Assembly (NCBI GenBank): GCA_963624975.1
Contig: CAVFRF010000001.1
Span: 1-21,457, forward strand
Direction of reading: 5' to 3'
Source: CAVLCC01 sp963624975
GTDB lineage: Bacteria; Actinomycetota; Coriobacteriia; Coriobacteriales; CADBOM01
DNA: 21,457 nt
Of the stretch, positions 16,829-21,457 are shown in pieces. Position 1 is the first letter of the stretch. Every line of letters starts with the position of its first letter. The position numbers and the translations under genes were made by a program. Under the pieces are notes generated by a model. It saw only the letters and a list, made by a program, of their open reading frames with translations, was not told where the DNA came from and did not search any database.

Positions 16829-18022
16829 ATGGGCAGGAAGAAAGTCGATCCCAATATCCCCCTCTACATCGAGCGTGTGCTGCTCGAGTATTCGAGCGAA
16901 GAACACCCCCTGAGCGTGGCGCAGATCGCCGAGCTAATCGAGCGGCTATACGAAGTCGAGGCTAGCAAGGACAAGGTGCGCGACACCCTAGACGCGTTGG
17001 TCGCCTCGCAATGCAGGCCCCAAGGCGACTCGCTCAGGCAGCTCAAAGAGGAGCGTTTCGTGGCGAAGGGTGGCGAGGACGACGAAGTGGACAAGATCTT
17101 AGGCGAGCAGTTCACCGACCTCTGCACAGAGAAAAGCTGCGATATCTATTGGGATTACAAGAACGTCCAGCCTACAGGTCAAGTGGCAAAGGCGAATTGC
17201 AAGAAGGTTTACTGGGCTTCTCCCAACCATATCGACCTGCAAGACGTGATCATGCTGCTGCAGCCAATCCATGATTCCAACGCTCAGGCGCAGACGCTGG
17301 AAAAAGCTGTGCTGAGGTCGCTCAACCGTTTCGAGAGAGCCGAAGTGGTCAAGCGGCTACGTTCGCAGAGCCCGAGCCAGAGGCTATGCGTGAACCTCGA
17401 CGACACGCGCAAGAAACTTATACGAATCTACGATCTGCTCGAGCAGGGCAAGCTGGTCTCCTTCAAATACGAGAACCGAAATGAGAACGGTGTGAGGGTT
17501 TGGGAACCATATCGAGAAGCCCTGCCGCTGCACATCGACTATAGCGATGGCTACTACTACCTCATTATCGAAGCTCAGTCTCCCGGGCACAGGTTCAAGG
17601 CACTCCGCATGGACAGAATCGACGAAAACACCATAGAGGCTCTTGGCGCGTGCAACTACGAGCAGGACCGGTTATCGAAGTTGCGCAGCGATGCCAAACA
17701 ATACTGGGACACGGCAGTGAACAGAATGCCATCCGAAACTCCAGTGACTGCAGTCTTGCGATGCAGCAACGACAAGGCGAAGTACGTCTTCGACAACTTC
17801 GGGAACAGGGAGGACTTTCGCGCGCAAGGCCGAGGCGAATACGTGATTCCGAACGTGTCGCTCGAGGGCATGGCGGCATGGGTGCTGCGATTTCCCAGCC
17901 ACATTGAGGTGGTGGGGCCGCCCGAGCTTCGCGCCAAGGTCGTCGAGACGCTAAAGGCCAACGTGTACGGCCTACGCTTCGTAGATGAGGGCACGACTCA
18001 CAACGAGAATGCTGGCCTGTAG
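16829..18022 (+). CDS. WYL-domain transcriptional regulator
   Basis: 397 residues; AAGGAG lies seven bases before the ATG. Residues 1-80 form an N-terminal helical, winged-helix-like DNA-binding region (ERVLLEYSSEEHPLSVAQIAELIERLY, KDKVRDTLDALVAS). The WYL domain spans about 195-275: FKYENRNENGVRVWEPYREALP, then GYYYLIIEAQ in place of the Trp-Tyr-Leu signature, then FKALRMDRID. The C-terminal WCX-like extension (about 310-395) contains VLRFPSHIEVVGPPELRAKVVE. WYL proteins are ligand-responsive regulators that often control CRISPR-Cas and other anti-phage loci, sensing nucleic acids or nucleotides. It ends two bases from the convergent small gene at 18025 and lies about 0.84 kb upstream of a CARF-like gene, which makes a defence role plausible. 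Base composition is less GC-rich than the housekeeping genes to the left. Confidence 0.9.
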   Translation: MGRKKVDPNIPLYIERVLLEYSSEEHPLSVAQIAELIERLYEVEASKDKVRDTLDALVASQCRPQGDSLRQLKEERFVAKGGEDDEVDKILGEQFTDLCTEKSCDIYWDYKNVQPTGQVAKANCKKVYWASPNHIDLQDVIMLLQPIHDSNAQAQTLEKAVLRSLNRFERAEVVKRLRSQSPSQRLCVNLDDTRKKLIRIYDLLEQGKLVSFKYENRNENGVRVWEPYREALPLHIDYSDGYYYLIIEAQSPGHRFKALRMDRIDENTIEALGACNYEQDRLSKLRSDAKQYWDTAVNRMPSETPVTAVLRCSNDKAKYVFDNFGNREDFRAQGRGEYVIPNVSLEGMAAWVLRFPSHIEVVGPPELRAKVVETLKANVYGLRFVDEGTTHNENAGL

Positions 18023-18024
18023 TG

Positions 18025-18282
18025 CTAGCGCATGAAGCCCTTCATCACGGAGGCGGCAAGCTCCTGGACGATGAGCGACTCCAAGATATCGCGAGCACCG
18101 CCACAGCTGTTGCGCCCGCCGTAGATGCCATTGGGAATGGCATTGTAGCAGTCGCCTGGCCGAGTAGACTGCGCGATGGAGTCCTTTATCTGCTGCTGAA
18201 TTATCTGCTGCTGAATTATCTGCTGCTGAACCTGGGAGTAGATCATCTGCTCGAGAACCTGATTGAAGAGCGAGTTGTTCAT
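18025..18282 (-). CDS. Small Gln/Ile-rich protein of unknown function (small protein A)
   Basis: 85 residues, start fixed by a perfect AGGAGGT five bases before ATG 18282. The first 35 residues are helical and Gln-rich (EQMIYSQVQQQ), including three copies of an IIQQQ unit; a coiled coil or oligomerising helix is likely. A Gly/Asn/Cys-containing turn region (CYNAIPNGIYGGRNSCGG) leads to a second helix (ARDILESLIVQELAASVMKGFM). No known family is recognised. The N-terminus resembles small protein B (both begin MN, then Phe, Gln-Met and Gln runs). The upstream region is nearly the same as that of the gene at 21073. The frame is open 31 codons further upstream, but that part is better explained as a conserved leader. 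Confidence 0.65.
   Translation of the reverse strand: MNNSLFNQVLEQMIYSQVQQQIIQQQIIQQQIKDSIAQSTRPGDCYNAIPNGIYGGRNSCGGARDILESLIVQELAASVMKGFMR
18187..18231 (-). repeat. 15-bp tandem repeat, 3 copies, in small protein A
   Basis: Three head-to-tail 15-bp units (TATCTGCTGCTGAAT on the plus strand; the last differs in one base) encode repeated Ile-Ile-Gln-Gln-Gln. The unit is a multiple of three, so copy-number change would lengthen or shorten the helix without a frameshift. Confidence 0.9.
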
Positions 18283-18313
18283 GGCTGACCTCCTGTGGTC
18301 TGAAGTAGTTTTC

Positions 18314-18340
18314 GGCGCGGGCTCGTCGACCCGCGTTTTT
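18314..18340 (+). terminator. GC hairpin with T-run, possible terminator for plus-strand transcripts
   Basis: CGCGGG (18316-18321) pairs with CCCGCG (18330-18335) and is followed by five T (18336-18340). On the plus strand this is an intrinsic-terminator shape, which could stop WYL transcripts that have run antisense through gene A. On the minus strand it forms a hairpin in the gene A leader. A nearly identical 21-bp hairpin recurs at 21025-21045. Confidence 0.5.
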
Positions 18341-18406
18341 CGATGTACCCATGATGCCATCGCATGCGCATCCATGCTGCAATATTGTGGCTATTTACAG
18401 ACATAT
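18338..18406 (-). promoter_or_regulatory. Conserved promoter/leader element upstream of small protein A (copy 1)
   Basis: Two blocks are shared with the region upstream of the gene at 21073. The outer block, 18383-18406, is 24 of 24 bases identical and contains TAGCCACAATA on the minus strand. The inner block, 18338-18362, is 21 of 25 identical and forms an inverted repeat (CGATG...CATCG). The spacing between them is exactly 20 bp in both copies. CACAAT may be the -10, with no conserved -35, and TGT-N12-ACA inside the 24-mer could be an operator half-site pair. Confidence 0.7.
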
Positions 18407-18582
18407 TGCTTGGACACCCTCGATACTCCACTGCATAATCAAACCACCAGAGACAACATTTAGGACTGCAAGTCAAAGTCCACAATGCCGTTCTTTGGAG
18501 TCGCTTCGGCACACGCGATAGCACCAGTTAGAAAAGCATGTCAGGACAAACAGATTCGAAACTCAACCACAAGGAGACAGCA

Positions 18583-18780
18583 ATGAACGATTTCTTCGGC
18601 ATGATAAGCCAGATGATGCAGACTCAGATGCAAATCCAAGCGATGCAAGCTCAGCAACAAGCACAGATACAGCAGCTAATGATGCATCAGCACGCAATGG
18701 GCATGGTGACACAAACTTTGCAGCACTGTATGGCAGACTATGGCAGACATGCCCTGCCTGCCAATACCAAGCAGTGGTAA
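18583..18780 (+). CDS. Small Gln/Met-rich protein of unknown function (small protein B)
   Basis: 65 residues; AAGGAG lies six bases before ATG 18583. Composition is extreme: residues 8-48 are mostly Gln, Met, Ala and Ile (MISQMMQTQMQIQAMQAQQQ), consistent with one long amphipathic or coiled-coil helix. The C-terminal tail (ADYGRHALPANTKQW) is more ordinary. No family is recognised. The start resembles small protein A, suggesting paralogy or a shared function. It lies 85 bp upstream of the CARF-HEPN gene on the same strand, so it may be co-transcribed with it. Its stop codon region overlaps the CCACAATATT-containing element at 18775-18796. Confidence 0.6.
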   Translation: MNDFFGMISQMMQTQMQIQAMQAQQQAQIQQLMMHQHAMGMVTQTLQHCMADYGRHALPANTKQW

Positions 18781-18849
18781 GTGCCACAATATTTACCTTG
18801 GCGCAGCATCTGCTGCTCGCATCGCAATACCCCGCGTGTCTGTTACACT
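18775..18849 (+). promoter_or_regulatory. Upstream region of the CARF-HEPN gene
   Basis: The segment GGTAA-N12-TTACC (18775-18796) is an inverted repeat whose centre contains GCCACAATATT, which is also present in the shared element upstream of small protein A. Farther down, TACACT (18844-18849) could be a -10, as in the WYL promoter, placing transcription about 10 nt before the ATG at 18866. No good -35 accompanies it. Confidence 0.4.
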
Positions 18850-18865
18850 ATTGAGCGAAAACTAG

Positions 18866-20593
18866 ATGATCAAGCAGAGCCGGGCAGTTAAGGGGTTTGC
18901 CCTTCGCGATCCGGCTGTATCGGGGGGGCAAACGTTGAACAATAACGTAATTCTCTGCGTACTAAATCGCATGTTCGCCGCCAATGTAGATGGCCAGCTC
19001 TCCATCCCAGATGAACTAAGCTATTCGTCGTTCTTGCAAAAGCAATCATTTCCAGGCATTCAGGTCAACGAGGCTCCGGTCAAATACCTTATCAAAGGTG
19101 CACATGTCAGAGGAAAGGATATTAATCAGATCGTCTATCTGTGCTCGAACGAATGTTATAAATCTTCTATTCCTGCTTCAGCGATAAAACACCTCGCAGC
19201 GTTTGAAGATTTTGGGAACGATGCAATTTCGGCAGAAGAGTTTTTTATACGAAGGATCGAGGAGTTCTGCAGTGAGCAAGGGTTAGATGTACCGGCGTTC
19301 AACCCCTTGCAATACACTCCTTCAAGACCTGCCGACTCTCTGCTGGCGCTAAATGAATATCTAGACGACGCGGACGAGATTTCCATCGATATGACGGGAG
19401 GTCGATTTGATGCCGTCATGCTCCTACTGCTTGCAATTCGCATCATAACGATGAAGGGCGAGCAGAAGACCGTAGGGGAAGTTGCATACGCAAGCTTTGA
19501 TGATAAGAAAATCACAAGTCAAACAGCTACGGTTGATTTGATTGAACTAGTCAATTCCATCGAATCGTTCACCAACTATGGCCGTGCTGACAAGCTCTGT
19601 GCATATTTCCAAAACAAACAAGACGTTTCCGCCGAGACGAGAAACCTGTGTTCTCGCATGCAGACGTTTGCAGATGCACTTGCCCTTTGCCAAGTTCAAA
19701 GCATCGACAACGAGGTCTCGAGTATCCATGAAGCAATGCGCAAGGTAGATGATGCCCTCAAGGAGCGTGAGCGTTGCTTCGGAATCCTGACAGATGCAAT
19801 CGATGCTCTTGACAGCCCAAAAGGATGGAACACGATGCTGTCTTCAGACGAAGCATTGCAGGTCGTTCTTCATGATGAGTTAATTGACGAAACTGCCGGC
19901 AAGTCGAATGAATGCCTGAGAGAGCAGCTTGAAGATGCTCGTTTGAAGCATACGGTCATCCGCAGCGAATTGCTTCTACATGGCCTCATCCCCACTATGC
20001 GAGAGCAATTCGTGCCCGAAGCGGAGAATCACGGCCAACTCATTGTCAACATTATCGAATGGTGCGCAAGCCACCAGATGCTGCAGCAAGCATTATGCAT
20101 ATACAGAGAAAAGATTTCTGAGGCATTGATTAGTTTTGGATTTTTTAAGCCAACCAACAACTTTAACAACCTTAACCAAAAGAAACGGCATGAGGTTGTT
20201 GTTAATCTGACATCACACTGCCAAATCGGTTATGACGACAATGGGAAATGTCAGACAATCTGCTTAAAACGCAATTCTAAGGAAGACCTTCCTTATGACA
20301 AGTACTTCATCATCGATAAAAACAAGAGCACGCAGCTCTATGATGTCGTAGCTTGGTACACATATTTGCGCTACATTCGCAACATGATTTCGCATGTCGA
20401 CCTGGCACCCGACACAGCATATTGGAGATTTGCATGCAGCTATCTCGAAAAGCAACCTACTGGAGAAATCAGTCTTCAAGACCTTAAGGTCGACATTGAG
20501 CTCGCATTGAAGCGCATCGCAGAAACGCGGATGGCCGACCAGAACAGTTCGATTCTAGTCATCGATGACCCGACCAGAACAGTTCGATTCTAG
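18866..20593 (+). CDS. CARF-like/HEPN-like nuclease candidate, C-terminally truncated by a frameshift
   Basis: 575 residues as it stands. The N-terminal half resembles CARF (Csx1/TM1812-like) sensor domains that bind cyclic oligoadenylate: a first strand NNNVILCVLN, QVNEAPVKYLIKG, a strand IVYLCSNE, and the signature ISIDMTGGRFDAVMLLLLAI with Asp175-Gly179 in the DxTGG/DxTHG position. VAYASFDDKK and IESFTNYGRADKLCAYF follow, as in those families. A helical region leads to a HEPN-type ribonuclease motif RNMISH (Arg505 and His510, RX4H) at the end of WYTYLRYIRNMISH. Such proteins degrade RNA nonspecifically once activated, normally by type III CRISPR signalling. No cas genes are nearby. The start is uncertain: ATG 18866 has no ribosome-binding site, and TTG 18935 follows a G-run and would begin MNNNVILCVLN. 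The gene is less GC-rich than the rest of the window. Family assignment is by motif only. Confidence 0.65.
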   Translation: MIKQSRAVKGFALRDPAVSGGQTLNNNVILCVLNRMFAANVDGQLSIPDELSYSSFLQKQSFPGIQVNEAPVKYLIKGAHVRGKDINQIVYLCSNECYKSSIPASAIKHLAAFEDFGNDAISAEEFFIRRIEEFCSEQGLDVPAFNPLQYTPSRPADSLLALNEYLDDADEISIDMTGGRFDAVMLLLLAIRIITMKGEQKTVGEVAYASFDDKKITSQTATVDLIELVNSIESFTNYGRADKLCAYFQNKQDVSAETRNLCSRMQTFADALALCQVQSIDNEVSSIHEAMRKVDDALKERERCFGILTDAIDALDSPKGWNTMLSSDEALQVVLHDELIDETAGKSNECLREQLEDARLKHTVIRSELLLHGLIPTMREQFVPEAENHGQLIVNIIEWCASHQMLQQALCIYREKISEALISFGFFKPTNNFNNLNQKKRHEVVVNLTSHCQIGYDDNGKCQTICLKRNSKEDLPYDKYFIIDKNKSTQLYDVVAWYTYLRYIRNMISHVDLAPDTAYWRFACSYLEKQPTGEISLQDLKVDIELALKRIAETRMADQNSSILVIDDPTRTVRF

Positions 20594-20604
20594 TCATCGA
20601 TGAC
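20535..20604 (+). repeat. Perfect 35-bp tandem duplication causing a frameshift
   Basis: Bases 20535-20569 are repeated exactly at 20570-20604 (unit starting CCGACCAGAACAG). Because 35 is not a multiple of three, the second copy shifts the frame and brings in a stop at 20591-20593. Removing one copy joins codon 568 to the frame that runs on to TAA at 20917-20919, giving 672 residues. Confidence 0.95.
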
Positions 20605-20919
20605 ATATATGCGCCAGCACCTGAATCAAGCTCGGAAAATCCCGATGTCAGACGTTCTGCAGCATCGGATACGGCCCCATGTCCTTATGTCGCAACTGTC
20701 AAGGATCTAAAGCTCCTCTTGCAGGAGTATGCAGGAGATTCCGAAGAAGTCGACTTTGAGAAGTTCCAACAATGGCTAAATCGAGAAAAGGGCAAGCAGC
20801 TGAGCAGAGACGCGATGGGATTCAACAAGAATAGTCCATTCTACGCGAGCCTTTGCACCGAATACCCCGACAATTTTTCTTTCCGGAACACAGACAGGAT
20901 TACCCTAATCCGACTGTAA
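20605..20919 (+). pseudogene. Out-of-frame C-terminal domain of the CARF-HEPN gene
   Basis: This frame is open from the duplication to TAA 20919. It encodes a Pro/Ser-rich linker (IYAPAPESSSENPD) followed by about 75 residues: TVKDLKLLLQEYAGDSEEVDFEKF, a helix QQWLNREKG, then GFNKNSPFYASLCTEYPD and a C-terminal hairpin NFSFRNTDRITLIRL. The alternation of helices and a final strand pair resembles a small winged-helix fold, perhaps LOTUS/OST-HTH-like, suggesting nucleic acid binding. That fold guess is tentative. The segment has no start codon or ribosome-binding site of its own, so it is probably untranslated unless the duplication is lost. Confidence 0.75.
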
Positions 20920-20926
20920 TCGGATT
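20907..20926 (+). terminator. Weak hairpin at the end of the CARF-HEPN locus
   Basis: AATCCGA and TCGGATT form a perfect 7-bp stem with loop CTGTAA that contains the stop codon. No T-run follows, so termination here is uncertain. Confidence 0.3.
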
Positions 20927-21020
20927 GCGCGGATAAATTTAACCGTCTAGAAAGCATCCGTAGGATAATCGGGGTCCATCTTGCGACCAATCTCTTTCGA
21001 CCTCTTCCGCTGATGTGGAA

Positions 21021-21051
21021 CGCGGGCGCGGGCTCGTCGGCCCGCACCCGC
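21021..21051. terminator. Strong GC hairpin downstream of both converging genes
   Basis: GCGGGCGCGGGC pairs with GCCCGCACCCGC around TCGTCG with a single C/A mismatch. It lies just beyond the stop of the minus-strand small gene and after the CARF-HEPN locus. Twenty of 21 central bases (21025-21045) are the same as the hairpin at 18314-18334. No T-run is attached here. Confidence 0.45.
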
Positions 21052-21072
21052 GTCGGCAGTGGTGCCGCCGGG

Positions 21073-21273
21073 CTAGCGGCTGCGCCGCGTGGGCTGCATG
21101 GAGTAGTGCCCGGTGCTGGCGTTGTGGCACTTGGTGTACCCGCCGAAGCTGGTGCCGACGTGCTGGCGCGCCCGGGCCGCGGAAAACGACCGGCCGGTGC
21201 GACCGTTGGTGTAACCGCTGGAGCGAGAGTAAGAAGAACGGCCGGACGAGCGGTAGGAAGAACGGTAAGCCAT
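21073..21273 (-). CDS. Small Ser/Arg/Tyr/Gly-rich basic protein (small protein C)
   Basis: 66 residues; AGGAGGT lies five bases before ATG 21273. The first 35 residues are repetitive and probably disordered (MAYRSSYRSSGRSSYSRSSG), very basic and aromatic, like RNA-binding or condensate-forming low-complexity segments. The tail contains single Cys and His residues (GGYTKCHNASTGHYSM). No family is recognised. The protein is unrelated to small protein A, yet the two genes share their upstream region and ribosome-binding site context, which argues that both are real and co-regulated. The frame is open 29 codons further upstream, without a better start. Confidence 0.6.
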   Translation of the reverse strand: MAYRSSYRSSGRSSYSRSSGYTNGRTGRSFSAARARQHVGTSFGGYTKCHNASTGHYSMQPTRRSR

Positions 21274-21322
21274 GGTGGACCTCCTGAGGTCTGGTTGTCG
21301 GCGGTGCCCCTTCGGCCCGCCC

Positions 21323-21391
21323 TTTCGATATATCCATATTGCCATCGCGCAGGGATTCACGCTGTAGTATTGTGGCTATTTACAGACATAT
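21323..21391 (-). promoter_or_regulatory. Conserved promoter/leader element upstream of small protein C (copy 2)
   Basis: The outer block 21368-21391 is identical over 24 bases to 18383-18406. The inner block 21323-21347 matches 18338-18362 at 21 of 25 positions and keeps the CGAT...ATCG inverted repeat. The 20-bp spacing is the same. Similarity largely stops beyond the 24-mer, so the conserved unit begins there. Confidence 0.7.
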
Positions 21392-21419
21392 CTGATTTCA
21401 TGGTGTATTTGGCAAGAGG

Positions 21420-21452
21420 AAAATCGACATTTTGGCATGTCGATTTTCGACA
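21420..21452. repeat. Overlapping inverted repeats at the right edge
   Basis: AAAATCGACA (21420-21429) and TGTCGATTTT (21438-21447) form a perfect 10-bp inverted repeat. The second arm also pairs with the following TCGACA (21447-21452), so three alternating TGTCGA/TCGACA elements can form two exclusive hairpins. The window ends before their context is visible; an operator, attenuator or dispersed intergenic repeat are all possible. Confidence 0.5.
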
Positions 21453-21457
21453 CTTTG

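Larger units (their letters stand above)
18283..18582. promoter_or_regulatory. Divergent regulatory region of small proteins A and B
   Basis: This 300-bp gap serves gene A (minus) and gene B (plus). The gene A side holds the leader shared with the gene at 21073, described separately. The gene B side has CCACAAT at 18480-18486 and AAGGAG at 18571. An in-frame ATG at 18538 precedes gene B by 15 codons but lacks a ribosome-binding site. No RNA gene or additional coding region is seen. Confidence 0.5.

Noticed and set aside
18187..18231. Possible CRISPR array from the short repeats
   Set aside because: The 15-bp units are directly adjacent with no spacers and encode part of a protein. No array-like repeat with unique spacers occurs in the window.
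18022..18288. Plus-strand frame encoding repeated YLLLN, directly after the WYL stop
   Set aside because: It is antisense to small protein A. The minus frame has a perfect ribosome-binding site and a leader shared with another small gene; the plus frame has only a GTG overlapping the WYL stop with no AGGAG.
18283..18375. N-terminal extension of small protein A (and likewise of C, up to 21360)
   Set aside because: Both frames stay open upstream and look alike (AMA.W..RK), but differences between the copies fall mostly at first and second codon positions and break amino acid conservation. AGGAGGT sits right before the internal ATG, so conserved leader DNA is the better explanation. Not fully excluded.

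Overview
The window looks like chromosomal DNA from an anaerobic, high-GC actinobacterium of the class Coriobacteriia (Eggerthellaceae, Collinsella or a relative). This is inferred from the strong G/C third-position bias, the ferredoxin-dependent indolepyruvate oxidoreductase, the giant MBG-repeat surface protein and the reduced type IV pilus-like operon. The genus cannot be fixed from the sequence alone.

Layout. (1) From 6485 to the left edge, minus strand: one huge secreted repeat adhesin, incomplete at its C-terminus. It has a signal peptide, an Ala-rich segment, two BIG2-like domains, InlB/MucBP-like domains and about 15 MBG/YDG-type repeats. (2) 6806-7744, plus: a transglutaminase-like lipoprotein, apparently leaderless. 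(3) 7816-11833, plus: a compact type IV pilus/pseudopilus operon: GspF/PilC-family platform protein, four small single-pass pilin-like or accessory proteins, and the PilT ATPase. It ends in a strong bidirectional terminator. (4) 16522 back to 12029, minus: zinc ribbon-FHA protein, iorA, iorB and a UPF0210 (DUF711/PFL-like) protein, probably co-transcribed. (5) 16829 to the right edge: a less GC-rich accessory segment. It holds a WYL-domain regulator, three small low-complexity proteins (Gln-rich, Gln/Met-rich, Ser/Arg/Tyr-rich) and a CARF-like/HEPN-like protein. That last gene is interrupted by a perfect 35-bp tandem duplication that cuts off a C-terminal domain of about 100 residues. No CRISPR array and no cas adaptation or interference genes are visible.

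The most interesting part is region 5. Two of the small genes, more than 3 kb apart and encoding unrelated proteins, share a nearly identical upstream/leader region: a 24-nt identical block, an identical 20-nt spacing and a second conserved block with an inverted repeat. The core CCACAAT also occurs upstream of the CARF-HEPN gene and of the third small gene. This suggests one co-regulated module, perhaps a WYL-controlled, cyclic-nucleotide-responsive defence island, with the effector currently in a truncated and possibly reversible state. The system assignment is inference; the shared DNA elements and the 35-bp duplication are read directly from the sequence.
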